Below are positions 38,254-47,149 of a stretch of 64,000 nucleotides of DNA, piece after piece. The notes below the pieces were generated by a model that worked only from the letters and a program-made list of their open reading frames with translations, was not told the origin of the DNA and searched no databases. The position numbers and the translations under genes were made by a program. Position 1 is the first letter of the stretch. Every line of letters begins with the position of its first letter. The stretch covers positions 94,627 through 158,626 of the forward strand of contig NZ_NKHP01000009.1 in the NCBI RefSeq assembly GCF_014467235.1, given 5' to 3'. The DNA comes from Xenorhabdus indica (GTDB lineage Bacteria > Pseudomonadota > Gammaproteobacteria > Enterobacterales > Enterobacteriaceae).

Positions 38254-38937
38254 TAAATTATATTTATGCTAATATTATTTTTTGTATGTGTTTTATATAA
38301 AACCCTATAGTTAACATAGACAAACTATAATAGTTATAAAGAATAAAAATTTTCAAATAGAAATTTAAACAATCATAATGCATTTACCATAAATATGTAT
38401 AATGAAAATAAGTTATCAGTTGATAACTTTATTTTATCACGATAAAAACGTTGGATTAACGCAATAAATACTGTTGTGACTAAATAGCTTTCCAAAATGA
38501 TAAGAGTGTTCCTTACCCCACGCGGAGTAAGGAAACACAAAATACTGATATTAACGGAGTGGCAATTTACCTTGTTTAGGAATCTAGGTTTCATGCGGCT
38601 TGTAGCCGCAAGAAACCCGAGCTAAATACCCCGCGGATTAATACTCTCACTATTTATGAAAGGTATATAGTTAACAGATAAGATGATAAAGATCTATCTG
38701 AAACATCATGTTGAACTGAATCCGTATAAGATCCTGTACCCGATTTTATGTAATTGCTATTTTATGTTAAACGTGAGCATTTATACGTATTAAACTTCAA
38801 GTTGAATTTACAACACTATATGAAACCTGATTTCTCCCCGCTTCGCGGGGGAGAAATCACACGCATCTTGAAGTTAGATTGGTATAGACAGTTATAGAAG
38901 TTGAATATTTCCATATATTTCAGTGATAACTTCAATC
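38254..38937. other. Non-coding gap between invasin and Ig-like gene C
   Basis: About 680 bp, AT-rich. It contains a hairpin repeat at 38793-38875 and a GC-richer patch at about 38510-38640 with small inverted segments (GCGGCTTGTAGCCGC). No gene is supported. Confidence 0.5.
38793..38875. repeat. Miniature inverted-repeat element
   Basis: AACTTCAAG (38793-38801) and CTTGAAGTT (38867-38875) form exact termini. Inside, TGATTTCTCCCC at 38828 onward pairs with GGGGGAGAAATCA ending at 38859 around GCTTCGC. The compact form suggests a dispersed intergenic repeat of the host genome. Confidence 0.6.
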
Positions 38938-41900
38938 TTATGGTTTTCTAATACATAATAAGAATCCTAATGTATTTTTATTTGAAATGAATTTACCAGA
39001 AATAAGATCATATACTCCATATTCATCCTCATCAGAAACACTCTTTTTTGTCACCAAAATCTTTGCATTATCCTTATTCTGAGTATTACCACCTAGCAGT
39101 CCCCAATCATAAAGCTTATTTTTTCCATACTCATCGCCAAGAATATGAGTTATATCTTCTAAAGTAACATTTTCTTCATTAAAATTTTTACAAGATGGAT
39201 TATCATTCCAAGACCTCATAGTAGTATCTTCTATTGCATAATATTTTTTTATGTCTGCGATATACTTATATGCGTGTTGTGATTTATTGGGTTTTGTAAT
39301 AAATAAGGTTATTACTGGATTACCTGGAGATAAAAAACGCATTTTCCCGTTTCCATCTATAATAATAGAATAGAGGTCATGACCTCCATCAATATCATAT
39401 CCCACATAATCATTGTCGGTAGACACAAAATCGCCTGAATTTAATTTAATCAATTGTCCTGCAATAGATGGGAAAGCACTATGTGGTCTTCCGTCCTGAG
39501 TTAATATTTTTTTCTGTGGTTCTTGGTTGTCACTAAGTACATTATAAAGAAGTATTCCTGCTGGCTCATCTTTAGGTTTGAAAATAACATGTGCGGAAGT
39601 TTTGTGAACAGGAAGCCCTTTTGGATCTTGCATGGTTAGTGTCACGTTAACACCAGGACCAACCTTACTTGAATCACTATTGTAAGCTGAAATATACCCA
39701 ATCCCGACTTTACTTGTTAACGTAATTGTTAAGATTCCAGGTTTATTATCTTTTTTAGTCCCGGTAGTCATACTGTTAGCTGTAGAATGTAACTGCAATT
39801 GATGAATACTTTTCTGATCAGGTTCTGTAGTCCATAATACATTACTGAAAGTATTTCCTTCAATTGGCTCATTTGTTGTTCCTGCTGTGCCTTTTTTAAC
39901 AATCAATGCTTCAAATGTATATGCACTACTTCCATCACCAAGTAATGGTTTATCTTTATCAAAATTGATCGGTTTGACCCATGCTATATCAAAATCCACC
40001 GGCGGAGATTTAAATTTAACTTCTATACATTTATGTGTTTTTTGAGATTCAGGTACTCCGTTAATAGTCAAACACACCTCAGCAACAGTGCCTGGGGGAG
40101 TATTCTGTGAACTGCTTGTCAATGTTGCTGTTAATTTTTCATTCGATACAGTTGTGGTTTCTTCTGAAGGTGATAGCGATAGACCTGCATTTTGTGGTTT
40201 CATGAGTTTCCATTTAACTGGGATTTTGTTTTTATCATCCGTACCTGATATGGTTGCTATAATTTTATATGAACCACCAGGAAGAACAGACCCATTTGAT
40301 GGTTCTAATGTCATACTCTGAATGGTTGGTTTTTTGCCTTCTTCATGCCCTATCTTTCCTATTGATTTACGTACACCATCTGTTGTCAGGTAAACATTTA
40401 CATTACCAATATTTTTATCACTAGTTAAGGTCACTTTTTGTGTGATACGCCCATGTTTATCAGTTGTAAGAGGAATTTTATCTCCTGAGCTTTTAGAATT
40501 ATCAATATTCGGGCAATCGTCTGATGCTGTGCCTTTTTCAATTTTAATCTCCAGATCATTATGTGGCTCTGTCGCCCATTGATAATTTTCAATAATAGCG
40601 CAAGGAACTGGAGCTCCTATTTCTGTATCAAAAGTCATTACAGGCTTAAGAATATAAGTTGCCTTACCATCATCTCTTGAAGTTCTTTCTGGAATAATGT
40701 AAACAGGCTCTCCTTCTTTCCATTTTTTAACCATAAAAGGCATGACAAGAGCTTGTATCTGCTTAGGTCCTATTTTTTTACCATTAGTTAATTCAGCAAA
40801 AACATAAATAGAATAATTATTTTTTTCATCAAGTGAAAATTTCGGTAATGTAATCTGAATAGATTTACCTACCTTGGAAGAAAGTTTTCCATTTTTGCTT
40901 TCAAATATTTTTTCTTCATTGATAGCCCAGTGGACCTGTTTAATAGATGCATCAGCAGGGAATATAGCTGAAATGTTTTTTTGCATATGGCTATAACCCA
41001 CAATCGTTTCTGGAACAGAAAATTGAGCAATCGGGATTTTTTTATGGTCAAGTACAATATTGTTATTTCTTTCGACCAATTCATAACGGCTTCCTGCCAA
41101 TGTACGCATAGCAGCTACATTCTCTGGTGATAACTGAGTGCCTAAAGGAACTCCCAGTCTATAATTTAGATTCGCCAAAAATTGCGTTTCAGAGCGACCA
41201 CCTTCACCTTGTCTATAATCCACACCCATTGTTATCAACGGGATTGGGGTATAAGTCACTCCTAGTTTAACCAGACTGGGGTTTTTCTGTTTGGTATGCC
41301 GATTGAATAAGGTTACGTTTTCGCCGAAATATTGTTCATAAGACAGTTTGCCCCCTAAATTAGGGTAGGCAGGCAGAAAGAACTCTCCATTGATGTCATA
41401 ACCATTGGCGGGGCGTTCATGGTGTTCTTCAAAATTCCGTGAAATCTGCCAGTCGCTTAAGCGACGATAAGTGTTGGCAGAAAGTTTGATATAGTCACCC
41501 CAAATTTCTCCTCCAAATCCTATTCGCTTGTTTTTACCTGTGAGGTCATGGTCATAAAATGTATTCAGGCCATACATCCAGTTTTGATAAAAATAGCGTC
41601 CTCCCAAACCAAGGTTAACTGTATTCCGGCTGTCTTTATTGCGATAACCTAATTGGGAAAAGAGGAGCCAATCCGTTTTATTATCGTAAAGGGGTAATAA
41701 CAGATCTAATGAGTTATTTTCTAATTTACCTTTTCTATCAAGGCCAAAGTTAATTTTTGCTGTACCAAATTGAGATAACCATTTTTGGGCTTCGGAGGCA
41801 ATGGTACTGTTAAATTTACCTAAGGCATAAGATTTAGCTTTTTCAACTAGTTCAGAAGAGGATGATGACAGTATATTACCTACTGTCTGGATATTTTTTG

Positions 41901-42132
41901 TAAAAAAAACAGGTAATTCTGTTTCTGAAATGTTATCTGCTTTCTGTATATCATTTTTTTTATTTGATTCGTTAACACGGATAGTTAAGTTATCTTTTCT
42001 CTCCCTTTCTTGGGGAAGAGAATTTTCAATTGTTAGATTTTCATCAGCAAAGGCGTTTATTATCGCAGATGGTATCAGTAATGTATAAAGTACAGAGAGA
42101 AGAATAATGAATTTACCAATATATGATAGCAT
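38938..42132 (-). CDS. Invasin/intimin-like inverse autotransporter adhesin
   Basis: A protein of about 1064 residues. The start at 42132 follows AAGG at nine bases and gives a normal signal peptide ('MLSYIGKFIILLSVLYTLLI' ending near 'NAFA'). The ATG at 42195 adds 21 residues. The inverse autotransporter beta-barrel follows ('INFGLDRKGKLENNSLDLLL', 'LNTFYDHDLTGKNKRIGFGG', 'YEQYFGENVTLFNR'). Then comes a string of bacterial Ig-like domains ('MTLEPSNGSVLPGGSYKII' among them). A C-terminal domain with paired cysteines ('NPSCKNFNEEN', 'GFLLCIRKP') resembles the lectin-like tips of invasins. It is displayed on the outer membrane and probably binds host nematode or insect surfaces. Confidence 0.92.
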   Translation of the reverse strand: MLSYIGKFIILLSVLYTLLIPSAIINAFADENLTIENSLPQERERKDNLTIRVNESNKKNDIQKADNISETELPVFFTKNIQTVGNILSSSSSELVEKAKSYALGKFNSTIASEAQKWLSQFGTAKINFGLDRKGKLENNSLDLLLPLYDNKTDWLLFSQLGYRNKDSRNTVNLGLGGRYFYQNWMYGLNTFYDHDLTGKNKRIGFGGEIWGDYIKLSANTYRRLSDWQISRNFEEHHERPANGYDINGEFFLPAYPNLGGKLSYEQYFGENVTLFNRHTKQKNPSLVKLGVTYTPIPLITMGVDYRQGEGGRSETQFLANLNYRLGVPLGTQLSPENVAAMRTLAGSRYELVERNNNIVLDHKKIPIAQFSVPETIVGYSHMQKNISAIFPADASIKQVHWAINEEKIFESKNGKLSSKVGKSIQITLPKFSLDEKNNYSIYVFAELTNGKKIGPKQIQALVMPFMVKKWKEGEPVYIIPERTSRDDGKATYILKPVMTFDTEIGAPVPCAIIENYQWATEPHNDLEIKIEKGTASDDCPNIDNSKSSGDKIPLTTDKHGRITQKVTLTSDKNIGNVNVYLTTDGVRKSIGKIGHEEGKKPTIQSMTLEPSNGSVLPGGSYKIIATISGTDDKNKIPVKWKLMKPQNAGLSLSPSEETTTVSNEKLTATLTSSSQNTPPGTVAEVCLTINGVPESQKTHKCIEVKFKSPPVDFDIAWVKPINFDKDKPLLGDGSSAYTFEALIVKKGTAGTTNEPIEGNTFSNVLWTTEPDQKSIHQLQLHSTANSMTTGTKKDNKPGILTITLTSKVGIGYISAYNSDSSKVGPGVNVTLTMQDPKGLPVHKTSAHVIFKPKDEPAGILLYNVLSDNQEPQKKILTQDGRPHSAFPSIAGQLIKLNSGDFVSTDNDYVGYDIDGGHDLYSIIIDGNGKMRFLSPGNPVITLFITKPNKSQHAYKYIADIKKYYAIEDTTMRSWNDNPSCKNFNEENVTLEDITHILGDEYGKNKLYDWGLLGGNTQNKDNAKILVTKKSVSDEDEYGVYDLISGKFISNKNTLGFLLCIRKP

Positions 42133-42425
42133 ATATAAGCACCTTAGAGATTTTGATATTAGAATTAGAAATGTCTTAACTGTATTTTTATCCATTAAAT
42201 AATTTAATATATTTATGTTTGATATTAGTTAAGTATTTTAATTTTGACAAGAAATCTGCCAAAAAGACGAATCCAATTTGTTACGGCACTCAAATCGATG
42301 GTTTCTATTTTCATGGATTACACCCTGACTTAATGGTCAAAAAAAGTTCCATTATGGTACTATTAATAAAAAATATATTGTTAGCTATGGTTATCAGAAG
42401 ATAGTTTTCAGTTAAAAATGCAAAA

Positions 42426-42451
42426 AAACCTCGTTTAATCCAACGAGGTTT
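42426..42451 (-). terminator. Rho-independent terminator of Ig-like gene D
   Basis: AAACCTCGTT (42426-42435) and AACGAGGTTT (42442-42451) form a perfect 10-bp stem with a 6-base loop. On the minus strand it is followed by a run of T (the A-run at 42422-42428). It lies 40 bp past the stop at 42491. The short frame at 42219-42404 on the plus strand has no support. Confidence 0.85.
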
Positions 42452-42490
42452 GTCAGAAGTTAAAGAACTTCTATTTCACAGAATTTTGTT

Positions 42491-43525
42491 TTATAGAATT
42501 TGTCGTAATACACGAGAAAAACTATATTCCCTTCCGGGATACATACTACCGACTGCGTAATCAATCAATACCAGATGCCCTCGATTTTCTTCTATCCAAT
42601 CAGTGGGTAGCGGTACTGCCATTTGGTTTTGATCATCAACCTGTTTATAATGGGTCTGTAGCTCTGTTTTACCTACCGCACGGATTTCCACTGTTTGATC
42701 AAATGACATACCAGAATATTCTATTATAACATGAATAGTGCCATCACCACGGTAGAAAAGGGTGGGTACCGGTAAATTAAGCTCTTGTCCTGCAATTTCA
42801 AGATGTAAAATTCCTGAATACGTAGCAGTATTATTGACTAATTTCTCTACCTTAAATTGTACTTTTGCTGTATTGCCAATTGTATCAATGAACTCCATAC
42901 GGGGAATATAGAATATCATCGGCATGGCTTCATATACTGTCTGAGGTAGTGTTGAGTATATAATACCTTTACGACCTTGCCATTGTACATTGACTATCTG
43001 CCCAGAAGCCATTCCATCATAAACTGGCACATCTATTCTCAATTGATCTAACCTATAATAATCATCTTTTGTCAGTAAATTACCTTGATTTCCTGTCGCT
43101 TCAGGTGCTCTGGGAATATAGTTTGACAAGCTGGATATATCCGAATATGCAAGATTTATATTTACTCTTTGTGACTCATTAACATTTCCACGACTGATTA
43201 CTTTATAATGAGCTTGAAATTTACCATATATAGAGATTTCGTTTATATGAAATAATAAGACATATGGGGGAAGATCTACCCTATCAGGCGTCATATAATA
43301 TGACGATGATTTTATAACAGCACCATTTTCACTATTTGAACAATCACCATGAAAACAAAGATAGCCAATTATTTCATCCCCAACATCAGCATCAGGGTAG
43401 TGTGGTACATACATTATTATGAATTCATTTTCCATTGCTTGGAGATTATGTATATAGATAGTGCCCGTTTCATCTGCTTGTGGAAAAGTAGGTGGAGCAA
43501 GTGTTACATCATATAAACTTTTCAT
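42491..43525 (-). CDS. Ig-like protein D (tandem repeat form)
   Basis: A 344-residue protein built from two copies of one beta-sandwich module: 'FIIMYVPHYPDADVGDEIIG' near residue 35 and 'RIDVPVYDGMASGQIVNVQW' near residue 170. Each is followed by a segment ending in an 'IPxxxI' strand and a variable C-terminal strand. The module also corresponds to the third domain of proteins A-C ('FHVEIQSYPNYQDTDNIIFF'), so D is a reduced member of the family. No signal peptide is present. It lies upstream of the invasin gene on the same strand and has its own terminator. Confidence 0.7.
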   Translation of the reverse strand: MKSLYDVTLAPPTFPQADETGTIYIHNLQAMENEFIIMYVPHYPDADVGDEIIGYLCFHGDCSNSENGAVIKSSSYYMTPDRVDLPPYVLLFHINEISIYGKFQAHYKVISRGNVNESQRVNINLAYSDISSLSNYIPRAPEATGNQGNLLTKDDYYRLDQLRIDVPVYDGMASGQIVNVQWQGRKGIIYSTLPQTVYEAMPMIFYIPRMEFIDTIGNTAKVQFKVEKLVNNTATYSGILHLEIAGQELNLPVPTLFYRGDGTIHVIIEYSGMSFDQTVEIRAVGKTELQTHYKQVDDQNQMAVPLPTDWIEENRGHLVLIDYAVGSMYPGREYSFSRVLRQIL

Positions 43526-43723
43526 TGAATACCTCTTGTTTCTGTTATGTAAATATTAGTTTGATTGTTGTACTTTCTACATTATTTAATGTGAAATTTT
43601 GTTGGTTTTTTATATGTTGATTTTCTATATAGCCTCTTAGGTTTTTTATTCAAAATTTATCTTGCATGAAGATATAATTTTTGTTGTTTTTAATTAGATG
43701 TACTTAATTTCAACTTGTTAATT

Positions 43724-44575
43724 CTAAGGATTAATAGCCTGATCTTCTGGATTATAGCTAAAGCTAATACCTTGATTGTTATCAGAAGGGAGTGTCATCT
43801 GTATTATTGGTATGATTACCCCTGTAACCTGATAAAAATCTCTTTGATCATGTTGTGCGCTATTTAACCCTTCATCACGATAAAAGAAGGCTTCGATAGG
43901 TAATTTATCCGGGATATTTTGGGGCCAGGTAGCCAAAATGAGTTCGTTATTTAATGGTAACTGAATCAGTGAGCGAACTTTAATTCCTTGCATAAATGCA
44001 TCTGCGCTTCCTGTTCCTGTGACATCAAAACCACATTGGGCGAAGCGGCTGGAGTGAACAACATTTCTATAATGATTGACCCACTGTTCTGCTGTGGTAA
44101 TGCCCTGTTGTTGGCAAGGAATGCTGTTTGGATTTCCTGAATCAGGACCACATCCTTTGTCACTTCTGTTTACCGTATCTCCGTCAATGGGAAAATAGCA
44201 AAGAATTTCGGGGCGAACTTTATCAGCAGGATTTTCAATGTATGGAGAAAAAATATAACCATTTTCGTGATTACTGGCTAATTCAAGATCCTTAACATCA
44301 TGTCTCAAATAGGAGAATGAAACACCGCCACTTTCCTGGGAATGTGGGCTTGGATTCCATGAGTGATATTTATCCGAAGCAACGGTTCCTCTCAGTAAAA
44401 CTCCTGAACATAAAAATGCAGGAAGACCGTCATCTCCACAATATTTTTGATTATCAAAGTACCTTTGAGTTATTTTGTTGGCAACATCGTAACCATTATG
44501 ATTTGGATCAGCATTAACAACAGGAATAAAAAAGCTGAGTAGAAATATTTTGGTAAGTAAAATTATTTTTTTCAT
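43724..44575 (-). CDS. Secreted halovibrin (HvnA)-like protein
   Basis: A 283-residue protein with a clear signal peptide ('MKKIILLTKIFLLSFFIPVV' then 'NA|DPNH'). The mature part has several cysteines and the segments 'GLPAFLCSGVLLRGT', 'YHSWNPSPHSQESGGVSFSY' and 'EQWVNHYRN', which I recall from halovibrin-like secreted proteins of Vibrio and Pseudomonas. The enzymatic activity of that family is not settled in my knowledge. A secreted product beside an invasin suggests a host-interaction role. Family assignment is from memory and should be checked by search. Confidence 0.6.
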   Translation of the reverse strand: MKKIILLTKIFLLSFFIPVVNADPNHNGYDVANKITQRYFDNQKYCGDDGLPAFLCSGVLLRGTVASDKYHSWNPSPHSQESGGVSFSYLRHDVKDLELASNHENGYIFSPYIENPADKVRPEILCYFPIDGDTVNRSDKGCGPDSGNPNSIPCQQQGITTAEQWVNHYRNVVHSSRFAQCGFDVTGTGSADAFMQGIKVRSLIQLPLNNELILATWPQNIPDKLPIEAFFYRDEGLNSAQHDQRDFYQVTGVIIPIIQMTLPSDNNQGISFSYNPEDQAINP

Positions 44576-45195
44576 ATTATTATTGCCCTATCTATAATTT
44601 TACAGAGTTAATAAGGGGGTTAATGATGGTTTTTGAGATCTAAAGTATCTTATAACCTATGACTTAGATAATAATATGTGGCTACTATAAATTGTTTTAG
44701 GTTGACTGCATTATTTAAGTGGTCATGTTGTTATAATTATTTGATATTATTATGATTTTACCCCTCCTGAATTTGTATGTGATTTTATTTTTGATTGTTT
44801 CCTCTTTAATGAAATTTAAATTTAGAGTGATTGTGGTTTGTATAAGGTGTGTTTTTTATTTGATTATTTCAAATCACTTTTTTTTATCAGCCAATAACTT
44901 ATTTTTATTGGTTTAAAATATTTCTTTCGATAAAGAAATATTTTAAACTATAAACCATGATTAATGTTTTTATATGTAATATGAATTTAATTCTTTTCTA
45001 ATTTGATTTTTATAAAAAGATGATTTTATTCAATAGGAAAAAAGGCGTGATGATAATAAAGTAAAATGAATGCATGTAACAATTTTTTGGAAATTAATTC
45101 TTGAAAAAGGAATAATAAATTCCTGATTAAAGAATTTCAAAAGCTATCATTAGCCATTTCTCACCCAAAAAGAAACGCGGTGAGTGTTAATAATA
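44576..45195. other. AT-rich non-coding gap
   Basis: About 620 bp of very AT-rich DNA with short homopolymer and mirror stretches (such as the A/T-rich inverted segment near 44925-44950). I see no gene and no clear promoter. It contains the upstream region of the halovibrin-like gene. Confidence 0.4.
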
Positions 45196-45238
45196 AAACA
45201 CAAAGAACCATTAGAAAAATAGATGGTTTTTTGTGTTT
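45196..45238 (-). terminator. Terminator of the 62-aa gene
   Basis: AAACACAAAGAACCAT (45196-45211) pairs almost fully with ATGGTTTTTTGTGTTT (45223-45238). On the minus strand it is followed by TATTATT, 22 bp past the stop at 45261. A T-run on the plus side would also allow termination in that direction. Confidence 0.7.
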
Positions 45239-45260
45239 GTTTTTTAAACATAGGACAGGG

Positions 45261-45449
45261 TTATAGTTCATCAGAAAATGAATTTAAAGTAATATCTAGC
45301 TGATTTTTACCTGCAATGATAACCTGAATTTGTAAATGATTTTCTGAAGTATGAATAGTATTGATAGTAACCTCTTCATTTTCTGTGTATTTTTTCACAA
45401 CATCCAGTAGCTCGTGTTCAAGCTGTTCAAATTTAGTATTGATCGTCAT
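45261..45449 (-). CDS. Small protein of unknown function (62 aa)
   Basis: An acidic, soluble 62-residue protein ('FEQLEHELLDVVKKYTENEE' then two probable beta strands 'ENHLQIQVIIAGKNQLDITL'). Evidence that it is a gene is the well-formed terminator right after it and protein-like composition. No good ribosome-binding site precedes the ATG. No family is recognised. It faces away from the endonuclease gene. Confidence 0.45.
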   Translation of the reverse strand: MTINTKFEQLEHELLDVVKKYTENEEVTINTIHTSENHLQIQVIIAGKNQLDITLNSFSDEL

Positions 45450-45717
45450 TTATTTTATTAAATATCGTAAAGTTGATTTAATTTTACTCAAATAAATAGA
45501 ATTCAATGGCTTAATAAACAGAATATTTGAGTCTTTAAAGGTGCAATAAATTAACTTATTGCATGAATTAAGTGATATTGATTTAAACAAACTAAGTTAG
45601 CAAACTGATCCTACAGTAGTCATTTAAGAGAAATTCAACAAATAATATGTATCATTTATTTGTCTGATCAGGCAGGATACCAGATTGGTGTGATACAACA
45701 AGTGAATAGGTATTATT

Positions 45718-46722
45718 TTGAACAATAAATTTCGCCTTTGGACAAATTATCTTTTATTTTTGGCATTCATTGCATCTTTTAGCGCATGGAGTATGCCGGC
45801 CAACTTTGAACAGGCTAAAATAGAATCACGAAAATATGTTTATGACGGGCAAGAAAAATCAGGCATTGGTACTTTGTATTGTGGCTGTAATTGGCAATGG
45901 GTAGGTAAAAGTGGTGGGCGTGTTGATCTGGCCTCTTGTCATTATCAAGTCAGAGCACAACAAACTCGTGCTGAGCGTATCGAGTGGGAACATATTGTAC
46001 CAGCGTGGGTATTTGGTCATCAGAGACAATGTTGGCAGAATGGCGGAAGAAAAAATTGTATTGAAAATGATCCGGTATTTCGCGCGATAGAATCGGATAT
46101 GCACAATCTGGCACCTTCCATTGGTGAAGTTAATGGAGATCGCAGTAATTTAAGTTATGGAATGGCTTCCCAAAATTTGCCTAATATGTACGGTGCTTGT
46201 AGCAGCAAAGTGGATTTCAAATTACGCCTTTTTGAACCGCGTGACAAAGTGAAAGGGATGGTCGCCAGAGTCTATTTTTATATGCATGATCGCTATAATT
46301 TAACGATGTCACGTCAGCAACAGCAATTAATGATGGCATGGGATCGCCAATATCCGGTAGAAGCCTGGGAGCAGGAGCGGGATAATCGAATCGCCCGTAT
46401 TATGGGGCACCATAACCCATTTGTTACAGGAAGTAAAAAATGGCAATTAGGGCACAAAGATTCAGGTCAAAGGATTAATAGGCAAAATAATAGTCAAAAT
46501 TTAAATTCATACCAATCAATTACTGAGCCGGTTTCAGTTAAAAAATCAACGACGAAAGTTACTCAAAGTGAAATAATTAAAGGCAATAAAAACAGCCAGA
46601 TTTATCATTTTGCACATTGCTCAGGATATAAGACAGTAGCTGATAAAAATGCTGTTTATTTTCGTTCGGAATTTGAAGCTCAGAAGGCCGGGTATTATTT
46701 GGCAGGTAATTGTAAAAAATAA
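45718..46722 (+). CDS. endA: Endonuclease I with extra C-terminal domain
   Basis: A 334-residue exported nuclease starting at TTG. The signal peptide 'NYLLFLAFIASFSAWS' precedes the nuclease domain: 'YCGCNWQW', 'RIEWEHIVPAWVFGHQRQCW' (His-metal motif), 'DMHNLAPSIGEVNGDRSNL' and 'QYPVEAWEQERDNRIARIMG'. E. coli EndA ends near residue 235. Here a low-complexity linker and about 45 more residues follow ('SQIYHFAHCSGYKTVADK', 'EFEAQKAGYYLAGNC'), resembling a small two-Cys domain found at the C-terminus of other nucleases. It degrades extracellular or periplasmic DNA. Confidence 0.93.
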   Translation: MNNKFRLWTNYLLFLAFIASFSAWSMPANFEQAKIESRKYVYDGQEKSGIGTLYCGCNWQWVGKSGGRVDLASCHYQVRAQQTRAERIEWEHIVPAWVFGHQRQCWQNGGRKNCIENDPVFRAIESDMHNLAPSIGEVNGDRSNLSYGMASQNLPNMYGACSSKVDFKLRLFEPRDKVKGMVARVYFYMHDRYNLTMSRQQQQLMMAWDRQYPVEAWEQERDNRIARIMGHHNPFVTGSKKWQLGHKDSGQRINRQNNSQNLNSYQSITEPVSVKKSTTKVTQSEIIKGNKNSQIYHFAHCSGYKTVADKNAVYFRSEFEAQKAGYYLAGNCKK

Positions 46723-46836
46723 CTAAAATATTCTGGTCTGTTATTTTATGGCTTTCATTGGTTTATTATTTTATCAATAAAAAGTTAAAAAATGTTTCAG
46801 TAAAGTTTAAATTGCTACCTTGTCATGAATAAAAAA

Positions 46837-46854
46837 TTGTCATTATACTGACAT
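46837..46854 (+). promoter_or_regulatory. Pho box (PhoB binding site)
   Basis: TTGTCAT-TATA-CTGACAT has the 7-4-7 spacing of the PhoB consensus CTGTCAT-N4-CTGTCAT with one mismatch per half-site. A third TTGTCAT lies at 46820. TAGATT at 46865-46870 sits 10 bp after the box, the usual place for the -10 of PhoB-dependent promoters. It drives the leader ORF and probably phoH, as phoH is PhoB-controlled in E. coli. Confidence 0.7.
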
Positions 46855-46925
46855 TATAGCCCGCTAGATTTGGTCTGGTTGTTATAAAAAATGTTATAAA
46901 AAAGCGGGCAATGCGAGGAATGCTG

Positions 46926-47012
46926 ATGACAGACACTGAAACAATGACAATTCAATTAGAAAGTGAACCGGTGATTGAGACTGAACTACCCATAAAAAGG
47001 TGGTCGTTTTAG
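46926..47012 (+). CDS. Short leader ORF upstream of phoH (28 aa)
   Basis: ATG with GAGGA seven bases upstream. It encodes the peptide 'MTDTETMTIQLESEPVIETE' followed by 'LPIKRWSF' and a TAG. The 3' half of the frame forms one arm of the hairpin that ends in a T-run at 47025. Translation of this frame could therefore affect termination. It may be a regulatory leader or a genuine small protein. Confidence 0.5.
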   Translation: MTDTETMTIQLESEPVIETELPIKRWSF

Positions 47013-47025
47013 CACCGGTTTTTTT
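46966..47025 (+). terminator. Possible attenuator between leader ORF and phoH
   Basis: AACCGGTG (46966-46973) pairs exactly with CACCGGTT (47013-47020), followed by TTTTT. A nearer GGTG at about 46999 can pair with the same CACC, so two exclusive structures are possible. The upstream arm lies inside the leader ORF. Confidence 0.5.
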
Positions 47026-47082
47026 ATGAGCCTTAATGAGCTGAAAAGGGAGCTCCCATCTATTCTATATAATGCAATTATT

Positions 47083-47095
47083 CTATCAGTGATAG
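47083..47095 (+). promoter_or_regulatory. TetR-type palindromic operator at the phoH promoter
   Basis: CTATCAGTGATAG is a perfect palindrome around a central G and is identical to the core of the classical tetO2 operator. It lies 10 bp after a good -10 (TATAAT, 47067-47072), so a bound repressor would cover the start site. A half-copy (GTGATAG) follows at about 47104. No tet genes are seen here. Confidence 0.55.
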
Positions 47096-47149
47096 AGCCA
47101 TCGGTGATAGAACACGACAAGTGTGAAGCCAACGATAAGGTGTGTGACT

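Noticed and set aside
42219..42404. 61-codon plus-strand frame upstream of the invasin
   Set aside because: No ribosome site and composition like random AT-rich DNA; it lies in the invasin promoter region.
47083..47095. Tetracycline resistance locus suggested by the tetO-like site
   Set aside because: No tetA or tetR gene is present nearby; only the operator core matches.
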